Made by a program: the position numbers and the translations under genes
Notes under the pieces: model-generated
What the model saw: the letters and a program-made list of their open reading frames with translations, nothing else
What the model was told of the DNA's origin: nothing
Database searches by the model: none
Part shown: positions 18,121 through 26,703 of the stretch, piece by piece
Layout of the letters: the number at the start of each line of letters is the position of its first letter
Position numbering within the stretch: the stretch's first letter is position 1
Source of the DNA: Alicyclobacillus tolerans
Lineage (GTDB): Bacteria; Bacillota; Bacilli; Alicyclobacillales; Alicyclobacillaceae
Assembly (NCBI RefSeq): GCF_001447355.1
Contig: NZ_JXBW01000006.1
Coordinates: 124,001-188,000, forward strand
Direction of reading: 5' to 3'
DNA length: 64,000 nucleotides

Positions 18121-19259
18121 GCACGTGTGAACGTAGTTGATGCCGATTCTCGCGTGACCACGATCTCGCCGCGTTCACGATGCTCAATTTCTCGCCATGT
18201 CACCCTATTGTTCATCACGTATGACCAGACCGTTGAAACGAGAATGCCAACGGCTTGTCCAATCGGAACCATCAAGCCGATCCGTTCGCAGGCATGCATC
18301 ACAAGCGTCGTAATCAGGATGCCGACGAGCGAGATCGCAACAAAGATTGGTAGCTTCACATTCCATTTACGGCCCTCACCCTGCGAGCGCCAAGTAATTT
18401 GATCGTTCCAAATGTAATTGCTCAACATGGCGACAAGGGAAGCGAGAATGGACGCCATGGTATCCTTCATATGAAATCCATAGAGCAAGATGGACAGTAC
18501 CACCTCATTGACGATCACGCCGCTTGCCCCGATGATACAGAACAAGAAAAACCGTCTATCACTGGGGCTTTGTGAGACCAAGCGCACAAGGTGCCGGAAA
18601 TAGTTCCACTGTTCATGCATGCTCATTTTCGATTCGCCGGCATCGCGGGCCAAAAAAGAATACGCGATTTCGTGAACCGTTCGATAGTGCCCCTTGACCA
18701 ACACCTCAATCAGGATCTTCCAACCAATCGGATCGAGCTCGGCGCCTGCTACCACTTCGCGCTGCAAGCCGAAGAATCCACTCGTGCAATCCGAAATACG
18801 CCGTAGACGGTGTAATGCAATTTGCCCGATCACGCGCGCAGTCCACGATACTAACTTTCGGAATGGCCCTAATCCTCCGTCCGATCCACCTTCGACAAAG
18901 CGACTTGGGATCACGATATCGGTACCCTGTTTAAGTCGTTCATACATCGCAGGAAGCAACTCAGGAGGATGCTGCAAATCTGCATCCATCACGATGAAAT
19001 ATCGACCCTGAGCCAACTTGAATCCTTGCACAACCGCACTGGCTAAGCCGCGCTCACCATCTCGATGATGCACATGCACGCGCTCGTCCGTCCCTGCCAG
19101 CTCGGACAACACCTGCAGTGTTTCCTCAGAACTATCGTCGACGAACCAGATCTCATATAAGACATCATGCAAAGATGCCATGGCTTCGTGAATACGCCGC
19201 ACGATCGGACGAATGTTATCCTTTTCATTATAGGACGGGATAATAATACTTAAGTCCAA
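18105..19259 (-). CDS. Family 2 glycosyltransferase fused to a GtrA membrane domain
   Basis: The product is 384 residues from TTG with AAAGGGG upstream. Residues 1-230 are a DPM1-like GT-A domain (MDLSIIIPSYNEKDNI, VDDSS, and MDADLQHPPELLP carrying the catalytic DxD-like motif). Residues about 245-365 are a four-helix GtrA domain. Such fusions make polyprenyl-phosphate sugars and help move them across the membrane for glycosylation of wall polymers or lipids. It is convergent with the LCP gene, fitting a wall-polymer role, though the sugar is unknown. Confidence 0.9.
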   Translation of the reverse strand: MDLSIIIPSYNEKDNIRPIVRRIHEAMASLHDVLYEIWFVDDSSEETLQVLSELAGTDERVHVHHRDGERGLASAVVQGFKLAQGRYFIVMDADLQHPPELLPAMYERLKQGTDIVIPSRFVEGGSDGGLGPFRKLVSWTARVIGQIALHRLRRISDCTSGFFGLQREVVAGAELDPIGWKILIEVLVKGHYRTVHEIAYSFLARDAGESKMSMHEQWNYFRHLVRLVSQSPSDRRFFLFCIIGASGVIVNEVVLSILLYGFHMKDTMASILASLVAMLSNYIWNDQITWRSQGEGRKWNVKLPIFVAISLVGILITTLVMHACERIGLMVPIGQAVGILVSTVWSYVMNNRVTWREIEHRERGEIVVTRESASTTFTRAKSGV

Positions 19260-19313
19260 GTTGACAACCCCTTTGGTCTGCTCACCGTAGCGAGTTCGAC
19301 CATCTTCAAAGCA

Positions 19314-19553
19314 CTATGGCCACCAATAGCCTGTGTGCATCGCCAGCCAATCCTGTTCGATGAGCGACCCGATGGGATAATACGGTGCCAGAACAGGATA
19401 GCTGTTGACAAACCACTGAGCTTCTTCGGACGAGCCTTTACGCAACCACCAAGGAAGCAGACCCATTCCTTGCCCCAACCACAAAGGCTCTTCTAAATCC
19501 TCGTACCAATCGTACCACGTATAGGGTTCACTCGCGTCACCATTTTGCACCAT
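19314..19553 (-). CDS. Trp/Tyr-rich small protein of unknown function
   Basis: The product is 79 residues with GGGAGGG 6 nt before the ATG. It contains nine Trp and seven Tyr, including WW pairs (LLPWWLRKG and the C-terminal GYWWP). It has no signal peptide or clear membrane helix and is acidic at the start (EPYTWYDWYEDLEEPLW). I know no family with this pattern. The strong RBS and lack of overlap argue that it is real. It sits upstream of the GT2-GtrA gene on the same strand. Confidence 0.6.
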   Translation of the reverse strand: MVQNGDASEPYTWYDWYEDLEEPLWLGQGMGLLPWWLRKGSSEEAQWFVNSYPVLAPYYPIGSLIEQDWLAMHTGYWWP

Positions 19554-19586
19554 GCCGGGCCCTCCCGTATGAGAGACTCCTACAGC

Positions 19587-20468
19587 TTATGCCTGACGCT
19601 CGCCTCCGGTTTGTGCAGCCATAAAGGCGACCAGCGAAGCCATATCGAGATCGCCAAATCCTGATGCGACAGCCTCGCTCATCACGGATGCGGCGGTCGA
19701 CGCCAAGGGAAGTCGCCCATGTACCACTTCCGCCTGACGCAATGCAAGGCGCATGTCCTTCAACAGATGCTTTAACGCGAACTGAGCGGGATAGTCATCC
19801 GTAACGACAAGTTGCCGTTTTGCAGACAAAACTGGCGACCAAATAGCACTCGCTTCCAGAACATCAAATACCGTCTCACGCGCGAAGCCGCTCAGTTCGC
19901 CATAGATGACCGTTTCGGCCATCGTTTCCATGACGATACCCAGAAATGAATTCACCAACAGCTTCATCGCCGCACCTTGGCCGACACCACCCAAATAAAA
20001 CGACTTGCGTGCCATGACAGCAAGGAGGGGTTCTGCTTCCGTAAAGTCGTCGACTTGACCGCCAGCTACAACTACCAAGGCTCCATCCTGAGCGGGTTTC
20101 ACCGAACCCAGAACTGGGGCTTCAAGATACCGCAATCCAAGGCTATATATACGATCCGCCAATCGACGGCTTTCCTCGACGCCTATGGTGCTCATATTCA
20201 CCACGAGCGTACCTTGTTCCATGCTTTCAACTGCACCAGAGTCAAACAACACGGATTCGACTGCGGCAAAGTCGGACACCATCACGAATACGACATCCTG
20301 AACAGCTACCGCGTTATGCACATCGGAAACGACCGTCACATTCTCAGGCATATCTTGCGCGAACGGTTTCACGGTTCGATTATACGCCGTGATGGAATGG
20401 CCCAAGCGCGCTAGGTTTCGCACCATGGGTACCCCCATATTGCCAAGACCCAACCAGCCAAGTTTCAC
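19587..20468 (-). CDS. NAD(P)-dependent oxidoreductase, 3-hydroxyisobutyrate dehydrogenase family
   Basis: The product is 293 residues. It has a Rossmann GLGNMGVPMVRNLARLGH at the N-terminus, NMSTIGVEESRRLADR as the substrate loop, and a helical C-terminal domain with the catalytic Lys in GQGAAMKLLVNSFLG (about residue 172). The family oxidises beta-hydroxyacids or reduces tartronate or succinate semialdehydes; the substrate is not predictable. The start GTG overlaps the stop of the MarR gene as GTGA, so regulator and enzyme are translationally coupled. Confidence 0.9.
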   Translation of the reverse strand: MKLGWLGLGNMGVPMVRNLARLGHSITAYNRTVKPFAQDMPENVTVVSDVHNAVAVQDVVFVMVSDFAAVESVLFDSGAVESMEQGTLVVNMSTIGVEESRRLADRIYSLGLRYLEAPVLGSVKPAQDGALVVVAGGQVDDFTEAEPLLAVMARKSFYLGGVGQGAAMKLLVNSFLGIVMETMAETVIYGELSGFARETVFDVLEASAIWSPVLSAKRQLVVTDDYPAQFALKHLLKDMRLALRQAEVVHGRLPLASTAASVMSEAVASGFGDLDMASLVAFMAAQTGGERQA

Positions 20469-20944
20469 TCCACTTCACCCTTTCTTCCGTGACAGGGCGC
20501 ATCGCACTCGTTGTCCAAAATCTCCACCATACGTTCCAGCAAGTTTAAAAATTGCCGCGCATCATCTTCACCGAGCTTGTCCAACAAGTCCCCCAATTTT
20601 TTTGTTCGCTCGATGGACAGCAGCCTTAATTGGCGTTTTCCATCTTCCGTCAAACTCACATAGACAACACGGCGATCTTCGTTGGACCTGACCCTCTCGA
20701 CATAATGTAACCTGACCAGCTCGTCGCACACTTGTGTGATGGCACCCGGGCTCAATCCAGCAATACGGGCGATTTCAGATGACTTTGCCTGCTGAACAAA
20801 GCTCAGGTACCGCATGACAAAGAGCTGTGTGGTCGTTAAGCCGGATTTGTTCTCAGGGAAATGCGCACGCATGCCACGCACGAAGCGTTCCACAATAGTA
20901 TCCAGCTTTTGAACGATATCCAGACGCTCTGTGTTCACCGACAT
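20465..20944 (-). CDS. MarR family transcriptional regulator
   Basis: The product is 159 residues with the winged-helix core (TTTQLFVMRYLSFVQQAKSSEIARIAG, then LHYVERVRSNEDRRVVYVSLTEDG) and a C-terminal dimerisation helix. It is expected to bind DNA as a dimer and to be relieved by a small ligand. It is coupled by overlap to the dehydrogenase, which it probably controls together with itself. The C-terminus CDAPCHGRKGEVE has two Cys residues that could respond to oxidants, but this is speculation. Confidence 0.88.
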   Translation of the reverse strand: MSVNTERLDIVQKLDTIVERFVRGMRAHFPENKSGLTTTQLFVMRYLSFVQQAKSSEIARIAGLSPGAITQVCDELVRLHYVERVRSNEDRRVVYVSLTEDGKRQLRLLSIERTKKLGDLLDKLGEDDARQFLNLLERMVEILDNECDAPCHGRKGEVE

Positions 20945-21014
20945 TCACTCCAAATCAAAGATACAGGCAGCTCGCCCATAACGCATGGCTGCTGCCGTGC
21001 TCACATCCGGGAAA

Positions 21015-21698
21015 TTAGCGAGGCATACGTTGCTCTGTCTCATGAGACGATCGCGACGATTTTGATACGCGTTTGCGCAACAGCGTACCGAACCACACTA
21101 AAGCAGCGAGCGGTATGCAACCGATGATGATATAAATCCAGTTGCCGAACACTCCTGCATAGACCAGTGCCACACCAAGATAATAAGGTAGCATCGCGAC
21201 AACCGCAGTCCATGTGTACGACCACAGCGTGGTCGCCGGAATCATGCCTGCGACATAGTTGACGACAAACGCAGGCACCGGCAGCAGACGGGCAAGCAAT
21301 AAGCCCCAGCTTCCCCATTCGCGAACCCAGAGGTTAACCTGGTCAAACCGCTCGTGTGACGCAACACGCCCAAGCATGATGCGAGTAAAATGGCGGGCAA
21401 TGAAATAAATGATAATGGAACTGATGGTGGATCCAATCCAAGCATACGCAGTCCCATACAAAACGCCAAACACTCGTAAAAATATAATGAGCAGGCCCTC
21501 TGACGGGATTGGTGTGAGGCACCAAATAACCATCAAAATGATTCCGTAAATAATGCCCCAAAATCCCCACGACTGTATGAGTTCCGTCAGTCTATGATTT
21601 CTATCTAGATACAGTACCACACCGGCCATCGCAGCGCCCAAGACGACCATTGAAATGGTGCGCCAATCGGTGAGTAACTGTTTGATGAATCCCGCCAC
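21015..21698 (-). CDS. TVP38/TMEM64 family (DedA-like) membrane protein
   Basis: About 227 residues if started at GTG 21698, 8 nt after GAGCGAGGAG; upstream in-frame codons lack an RBS. It has five to six membrane helices with the family core: PSEGLLIIFLRVFGVLYGTAYAWIGS followed by AWIGSTISSIIIYFIARHF and GLLLARLLPVPAFVVNYVAGM. Family members are proposed lipid scramblases or transporters in the cell membrane; the exact job is not established here. The C-terminus is basic and cytoplasmic. Confidence 0.85.
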   Translation of the reverse strand: MAGFIKQLLTDWRTISMVVLGAAMAGVVLYLDRNHRLTELIQSWGFWGIIYGIILMVIWCLTPIPSEGLLIIFLRVFGVLYGTAYAWIGSTISSIIIYFIARHFTRIMLGRVASHERFDQVNLWVREWGSWGLLLARLLPVPAFVVNYVAGMIPATTLWSYTWTAVVAMLPYYLGVALVYAGVFGNWIYIIIGCIPLAALVWFGTLLRKRVSKSSRSSHETEQRMPR

Positions 21699-21778
21699 GC
21701 CCACGACTCCTCGCTCAACTATCCACTCTTCCTTCACAGTATCAGACCGCGGGCAAACGTTCAAACGTTTCCCTAGCC

Positions 21779-21813
21779 AAAAACGTGAACTGCCGCTCAA
21801 ACGACAGTTCACG
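21779..21813 (-). terminator. Terminator of the 64-aa gene
   Basis: On the minus strand a 9-bp perfect stem CGTGAACTG / CAGTTCACG is followed directly by TTTTT. It separates the small gene from the TVP38 gene. Confidence 0.8.
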
Positions 21814-21820
21814 CTTTGCG

Positions 21821-22015
21821 TTACACAGGATCGATGGGTGACGTGCGTTTGCTCCCGATTCGCTTGGCGTCCTCAGGCTTCGGTGCCAAGGAGTGATTAT
21901 TGAGTGTCGTGTGGATGGCATAGTGTTCTGCAATTTCGCGATCGCGCTCCATGAGTTCGTGCTGATCGAAATTCCGCATCGGCGGCCCTGGTTTGCGATG
22001 TGTCTGACCTTGCAC
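21821..22015 (-). CDS. Small hydrophilic protein of unknown function
   Basis: The product is 64 residues from GTG 22015, placed 7 nt after GAGGGAGG; ATG 22021 is too close to that RBS. It is hydrophilic and His-rich (FDQHELMERDREIAEHYAIH), with many Pro and Lys and no membrane helix. A strong RBS and its own terminator (21779-21813) suggest a genuinely expressed small gene, possibly of the sporulation-associated kind, but I do not recognise the family. Confidence 0.55.
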   Translation of the reverse strand: MQGQTHRKPGPPMRNFDQHELMERDREIAEHYAIHTTLNNHSLAPKPEDAKRIGSKRTSPIDPV

Positions 22016-22107
22016 AAACATCCCTCCCTCGTGCCTTTACCCTGCCCGCCTGTGGTCAAGCTATGTATACCGAAAGGGAGGGTGAAATCTCCATATGTGG
22101 CGCACCT

Positions 22108-22635
22108 TTATCGAAGGGATGCAGCGAGGCCTTGGTCAAGCTCCCGCTCCATGACGTAATATTCAAGCCCAGCCGTATCGACATGTGTTGCGATCCGCAC
22201 AAAGCCCGCCTTCTCGAACATCCGCCAAGATGCCCGATTTCTCGCCAGCACTTTATGTGCAACGAGCTTTGACCAACCGAGTTCTGTAGCCAAGCGAACC
22301 AACCTCTCGATGACCATCGTACCAATGCCCATCCCGCGCCATCGCGAATCCCCGATGACGATGGGCAGCATATCTTTGCACAAGGTTACATCGCCGACCA
22401 TGAACCAGTCTTTGCGGCCCATTCGCCTTTCAATGGCAAAGGAATGCCCACGGCTCGCCAGCCACGTATACATTCGAACGATGTTGCGCTCATCATAAGG
22501 GGCATCCGTTGTGCCCTCAAGCCATTCCACCAATTCGGCATCATACCACCGGATAGCAACAGGCAGGTCGCACCGCAAATTAAATGGACGGAGACGCCAA
22601 GCCCCGTCCGCCAGCCGCAAAGTATCGGACATCAT
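22108..22635 (-). CDS. GNAT family N-acetyltransferase
   Basis: The product is 175 residues with the GNAT acetyl-CoA loop in DSRWRGMGIGTMVIERL (R/Q-x-x-G-x-G/A pattern, about residues 96-106) and the late NRASWRMFEKAGFVR motif. It resembles RimJ/RimL-type enzymes acting on proteins or small amines; the substrate is unknown. The ATG overlaps the rpiA stop (ATGA), so it is coupled to rpiA. Confidence 0.85.
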   Translation of the reverse strand: MMSDTLRLADGAWRLRPFNLRCDLPVAIRWYDAELVEWLEGTTDAPYDERNIVRMYTWLASRGHSFAIERRMGRKDWFMVGDVTLCKDMLPIVIGDSRWRGMGIGTMVIERLVRLATELGWSKLVAHKVLARNRASWRMFEKAGFVRIATHVDTAGLEYYVMERELDQGLAASLR

Positions 22636-23309
22636 GGTGAATCCGCACGCGACAACGTCTCGACACCATCGGCTCGCCCCACGATGACAGCGTGGGCCAT
22701 GTTGACGAATAGTCCCGTCTCGACAACGCCCGTGATCGCCTTGAGGACGTCTTGCAACCGACCCGGATCGGCGACAGAGTCGAAAACGGTGTCCAGAATA
22801 TAATTGTGATTATCGGTGACAAAAGGCGCACCGTCCCGCTCGCGAAGCGTCCACTTACCGCCCAAATTTGCGATCCGTTGAGCCGTCGTTTCCCATGCAA
22901 AGGGAACCACTTCAATTGGAATCGAAAGGTTGGCGAAGGAATCATACAACTTTCCATCGTCGACGACGATAAGCAATTGATCAGACGCCGCCGCAACCAG
23001 CTTCTCGCGAAGCAGGGCACCGCCCCCGCCCTTGATCAATTGAAAATCAGGTGTCACCGCGTCCGCGCCGTCGATGGTGAGATCCAGCCGCGGGCATTCT
23101 TGAAATGTCGTCAACGGAATATGTAACTCTTTTGCGAGTGCCTCGGTGGCGGCAGACGTAGGAATACCGACAATGTGCAATCCTGCGGCAACACGCCGAC
23201 CCAGTTCCACAATGGTATAGTAGACGGTCGACCCGGTCCCGAGTCCCACCTTCATGCCGTCCTTCACATAATTGGCTGCTTCCACACCAGCGAGTTCCTT
23301 TTTGTTCAT
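22632..23309 (-). CDS. rpiA: Ribose-5-phosphate isomerase A
   Basis: The product is 225 residues from ATG 23309, 8 nt after GGAG. It has the family signatures GLGTGSTVYYTI (phosphate loop), TIDGADAVTPDFQLIKGGGGALLREKLVA with the catalytic Asp and Glu, and VDDGKLYD. It interconverts ribose-5-phosphate and ribulose-5-phosphate in the pentose phosphate pathway. It is followed without gap by the GNAT gene. Confidence 0.96.
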   Translation of the reverse strand: MNKKELAGVEAANYVKDGMKVGLGTGSTVYYTIVELGRRVAAGLHIVGIPTSAATEALAKELHIPLTTFQECPRLDLTIDGADAVTPDFQLIKGGGGALLREKLVAAASDQLLIVVDDGKLYDSFANLSIPIEVVPFAWETTAQRIANLGGKWTLRERDGAPFVTDNHNYILDTVFDSVADPGRLQDVLKAITGVVETGLFVNMAHAVIVGRADGVETLSRADSP

Positions 23310-23351
23310 AGCCTTCACTCCAGGTCATTTACATACATGGCGCCCGCCGCT

Positions 23352-24803
23352 TTAGAGAATCGGCGACAGCAGTCGCGCACACGATTCTGCGATACGTTCA
23401 AAGCGCGGTCGGCCATTGTACATCTTCAATGTCAATCTATCACACTTGGCCAGATCCTGCTCGAAAATGTCGGCCAACTCACCCGCCTTAGCGCGATCGT
23501 AGAGAATGGCGTTGACCTCGAAATTGAGTTTAAAACTACGGATGTCGATGTTCGCGGTCCCCACCGAGGCCACGGCGCGATCGACAACCACCGTCTTCGC
23601 ATGTAAAAATCCATCGCCATACAAGTAGCATTTCACGCCAACCTGCAGCAACTCCCCCAAATAAAAGCGCGAGGCCCAAAACACCCAAATGTGATCAGCT
23701 TTTTGCGGCAACATGACACGGACGTCAATGCCGGAGAGTGCCGCCGTTTTGAGCGCGGTCAGCAAACTGTCGTCCGGGATGAAGTATGGTGTTTGAATGT
23801 AAATGCTCTGTTTGGCAGCATAGATCATCTTGATGTATGCATTGCGAATTTGCTCCCACGCAGTGTCCGGACCACTCGCCACCACCTGCATGCCGACGCC
23901 GCCAAGGCTGGATTGCGCCCGTCTGAAATAGCGGTCCTCAAACTCGATGGGATTCCGAGATGAAGAGTTCCAATCAAGCAAAAAGATGGATTGCAGTTCA
24001 ACAATGGCGCTACCCGTTATGCGCAGATGCGTATCTCGCCAGAATCCGAAGCGCTCGACGCGCCCCAAGTACTCGTCGCCAACATTGAATCCACCCACGT
24101 AGGCATTTTTTCCGTCGATCACGACGACCTTTCGATGGTTGCGATTGTTCATTCGCAAATTGATATACGGGATGCGAGATGGAAAGAAGGCAGCCACCTG
24201 TCCCCCAGCCGCCTCGAGACGGCGGAAAAATGATTTGGGTGTCCACGCACAGCCGACAGCATCGTAGAGCAATCGAACTTCCACGCCAGCTTTGGCGCGC
24301 TCGGCAAGTGCCGCTACAAGCCGCTCGCCAAGGCCATCTGGGCGAAAAATATAGTATTCAAGATGAATATGATCCTGCGCGCGAGCTATATCCGCCAGCA
24401 GGGCTTCAAATTTATCCTTACCGTTGGTGAATACCTGCACCGAGTTGTCTTGCGTATAGATCGCGTATGCGGTCGTCAGGTTCATGGCGATTAAATCTTG
24501 GTATTGTTTTGCTGCCGGATCGTTATACTGCATGCCCCCGCCTTGGGCAAGCTGCCGTTGCTGCCGCTCAGCCAGGCGGGCGACCCACGTTGCATTGCGC
24601 AAACGAAAACGAGCTAAACGAAAGCGACTAATATGCTGACCAAACAACACATAGAGAAGAAAACCACCAATCGGTATAAACAGAAGAACCATCAGCCATG
24701 CCCAAGTGACAGCGGCGTTGTGACGTTCGACAAAAATGATGACCGCGGCCGTTCCAACATCGACCACGAAGATGACAACATACAGTAGATGTAAAACCGA
24801 CAT
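23352..24803 (-). CDS. cls: Cardiolipin synthase (phospholipase D family)
   Basis: About 483 residues from ATG 24803, which puts the conserved WAWLMVLLFIPIGGFLLYVLFG at the usual distance; the frame continues to a TTG at 24842 with no good RBS. Two N-terminal membrane helices are followed by two PLD domains with HKD motifs: NHRKVVVIDGKNAYVGGFN and LHAKTVVVDRAVASVGTAN. It condenses two phosphatidylglycerols into cardiolipin and glycerol at the membrane. A 34-codon membrane ORF ends just upstream. Confidence 0.94.
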   Translation of the reverse strand: MSVLHLLYVVIFVVDVGTAAVIIFVERHNAAVTWAWLMVLLFIPIGGFLLYVLFGQHISRFRLARFRLRNATWVARLAERQQRQLAQGGGMQYNDPAAKQYQDLIAMNLTTAYAIYTQDNSVQVFTNGKDKFEALLADIARAQDHIHLEYYIFRPDGLGERLVAALAERAKAGVEVRLLYDAVGCAWTPKSFFRRLEAAGGQVAAFFPSRIPYINLRMNNRNHRKVVVIDGKNAYVGGFNVGDEYLGRVERFGFWRDTHLRITGSAIVELQSIFLLDWNSSSRNPIEFEDRYFRRAQSSLGGVGMQVVASGPDTAWEQIRNAYIKMIYAAKQSIYIQTPYFIPDDSLLTALKTAALSGIDVRVMLPQKADHIWVFWASRFYLGELLQVGVKCYLYGDGFLHAKTVVVDRAVASVGTANIDIRSFKLNFEVNAILYDRAKAGELADIFEQDLAKCDRLTLKMYNGRPRFERIAESCARLLSPIL

Positions 24804-24884
24804 GATGGCGATAACTCCAATCCTGAGTACATCGTCTAACAATGCTAAGCTTGTCCGGCATACCAGTGCGCGACGAACATTTCG

Positions 24885-24989
24885 TCACGCACGTGCCCGC
24901 CAGTACGTGTAGACCACTGGCGCGAATGCAACACAAAAGGCGGCGACAGCCATCCATTTCAGGTAATCTTGTTGTATGCCACGCCACAT
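24885..24989 (-). CDS. Predicted 34-aa single-helix membrane protein
   Basis: ATG at 24989, TGA at 24885-24887, with GGAGG about 11 nt upstream of the ATG. The peptide has a charged/polar start (MWRGIQQDYLKWM), a hydrophobic core AVAAFCVAFAPVVYTYW long enough to span the membrane, and a basic end (RARA). It is too short for most gene finders. It lies directly upstream of cls on the same strand and may share its transcript. No homologue is known to me; the evidence is composition and RBS only. Confidence 0.4.
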   Translation of the reverse strand: MWRGIQQDYLKWMAVAAFCVAFAPVVYTYWRARA

Positions 24990-25011
24990 CGCTTGTCGAT
25001 CCTCCACGTCA

Positions 25012-25046
25012 GCCTCTTGCCATCAGCATATGCCCGGACAAGAGGC
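25012..25046 (+). promoter_or_regulatory. Hairpin in the leader of the SMR gene
   Basis: Perfect 8-bp inverted repeat gcctcttg / caagaggc with a 19-nt loop, 30 bases upstream of the SMR start codon. It lies between that gene and the divergent 34-aa ORF. It does not show the hallmark sequences of guanidine riboswitches as far as I can see. Confidence 0.4.
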
Positions 25047-25075
25047 TATGGCACACTCAGAAAGGTGTAGATGAC

Positions 25076-25402
25076 ATGCCTTACTTTTTTCTAGCCGTCG
25101 CCATTGCGAGTGAGATTTGTGCAACGTCGTTGCTCAAAGTGACAGATGGTTTCACCAAGTTATGGCCGAGTATCGGCGTCGTTCTGGGGTACGCACTGTC
25201 GTTTTATTCACTGTCCCAGGCATTAAAACACATTCCGCTCGGCCCCGCATACGCGATATGGTCGGGTATTGGTACAGCGGCCACGACCGTGATTGGTTTG
25301 TTGGTGTGGAAGCAGTCGATTTCCATTCCCGCGGCGATTGGTCTGGGACTAATCGTGGCAGGCGTCATCATCCTCAATTTGTCTCCCACTTCTCATTCAT
25401 GA
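25076..25402 (+). CDS. Small multidrug resistance (SMR) family transporter
   Basis: The product is 108 residues with AAAGGTG 8 nt before the ATG. Four membrane helices carry the SMR signatures: IASEICATSLLKVTDGFTKLWPS with the essential membrane Glu (about residue 13), then PLGPAYAIWSGIGTAATTVIG. It works as a dimer, exchanging protons for cationic drugs or guanidinium. The residue set near Glu13 does not let me separate Qac-type from Gdx-type. It overlaps the convergent CDF gene by 10 bases at the stop. Confidence 0.92.
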   Translation: MPYFFLAVAIASEICATSLLKVTDGFTKLWPSIGVVLGYALSFYSLSQALKHIPLGPAYAIWSGIGTAATTVIGLLVWKQSISIPAAIGLGLIVAGVIILNLSPTSHS

Positions 25403-26364
25403 TGGTGGTGATGCCCTTCCCCCAAGTCGCTGCCTACGCATAAGACGGCTTGGTCATGAGGATGGTTCTGATCTTCAACTTGAATCGTCACATGCCCAAT
25501 ATTTAAGTGCAGCAACCGATGTTCAATTTCCCGGATCACCGACTGACTCTCCGTGATCGTCGTGGCGCCATCGAGTGCAATGTGACATGAGAGCGCATTG
25601 CGCCCGCTTGCGATGGTCCAGACGTGCAAATCGTGCACGTTGTACACGCCGCGAACAGACCCAATCGCGTCGGCTACTGTCGTGAGATCGACGTCCAATG
25701 GCGTTCCTTCCATTAAAATGATGATGGTTTGGCGTGCAATTCGCCAAGCACCGTATGCAACCAGTAACGCGATCAACACGCTTAACAGCGGATCGATGAC
25801 ATACCAGCCCGTGATGACGATCACGATGCCGCCCACGATCACCGCAGCCGAGGCTGCGGCATCGCCGAGCATATGCAGGACCGCACTACGGACGTTCAAA
25901 TTGTCGCTACCATGCATGGTCAGCCCCATCGAGAGATTGATGACAAGGCCGATCCCCGCACTGATAAACATCCAGATTGGCTGTACGGTCTCTGGAGTCT
26001 GAAAGCGCCGATACGCCTCAACCAAAATCCATATCGCAATCAGAATCAGCGTAATCGCGTTTAAAAAAGCTGCCAATATTCCGGCGCGATGATACCCATA
26101 GGTCATCCTTTGATTGCTTGGGCGCTCGGCCTGTTTTAATGCGTACCAAGACAAGCCGATGGCAGCGATGTCTGTCAGCACATGACCCGCATCGGATAGC
26201 AGTGCGAGACTGCCCGACAATAAACCGCCGGCGATTTCAACAGCGAGTATCAGTGCGGTTAAGAAAAACGCACTGCGCATTTTGCCAGCCGGTGCGTGTG
26301 TATGAAAGACACCGTGATCGTGATGATGGTGATGCGCATGTGCGTCGTGCGTGTGGTTCATCAT
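25393..26364 (-). CDS. Cation diffusion facilitator, CzcD/ZitB-like zinc exporter
   Basis: The product is 323 residues, with GAGGAG upstream of a double ATG. The His-rich N-terminus (HAHHHHHDHG) and C-terminal EGHHHHHE are typical metal-binding tails. Six membrane helices include the HxxxD pair in SDAGHVLTDI and the second-site HMLGDAAAS. A cytoplasmic ferredoxin-like C-terminal domain follows (VHDLHVWTIASGRNALSCH). It exports Zn2+ and perhaps Co2+ or Cd2+ in exchange for protons. Confidence 0.93.
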   Translation of the reverse strand: MMNHTHDAHAHHHHHDHGVFHTHAPAGKMRSAFFLTALILAVEIAGGLLSGSLALLSDAGHVLTDIAAIGLSWYALKQAERPSNQRMTYGYHRAGILAAFLNAITLILIAIWILVEAYRRFQTPETVQPIWMFISAGIGLVINLSMGLTMHGSDNLNVRSAVLHMLGDAAASAAVIVGGIVIVITGWYVIDPLLSVLIALLVAYGAWRIARQTIIILMEGTPLDVDLTTVADAIGSVRGVYNVHDLHVWTIASGRNALSCHIALDGATTITESQSVIREIEHRLLHLNIGHVTIQVEDQNHPHDQAVLCVGSDLGEGHHHHHE

Positions 26365-26703
26365 GATGCGCTAACTCCTCGTCGTGTATCCATGCACCGA
26401 ACCCGCTTCATGGATCCGCTGACCGATGCATTTTGTCAATCTCACCATATTCTTTCGCGTGGCGTGGTGCAATACCCTTGTGAAAAACATCCCACATGTC
26501 AAAACGCATGCTTTACACGTACAGGGAAAACATGAACCTAGCTCAGACCAATGGGGGGAGTATGCTTGAAACCAATGGCGCCAATCACGTCTTCTGAACT
26601 AGGCACGCTGTGGATCACATATCAGCAAAAAACCATGTTACTGCGGATATGGATGGATGGAAGAGCCTTCGCAAATGGAGGAACGAAGCGCTTTCGTTCA
26701 TGT
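26365..26703. other. Non-genic stretch between CDF and radical SAM genes
   Basis: No convincing gene is present. A plus-strand ORF of 47 codons from ATG 26392 encodes a Cys/His-rich peptide (FCQSHHIL, YPCEKHPTCQNACF), but it has no ribosome binding site. The region should hold the CDF promoter; a TTGACA-like element is visible on the minus strand near 26432-26437 without a matching -10. Confidence 0.5.

Noticed and set aside
25012-25046. Guanidine riboswitch upstream of the SMR gene
   Set aside because: There is a good 8-bp hairpin, but I see neither paired ACGR loops (guanidine-II) nor the conserved ykkC core.
26392-26535. 47-codon Cys/His-rich ORF
   Set aside because: Interesting composition next to a metal exporter, but there is no ribosome binding site and the frame has a long random upstream extension.
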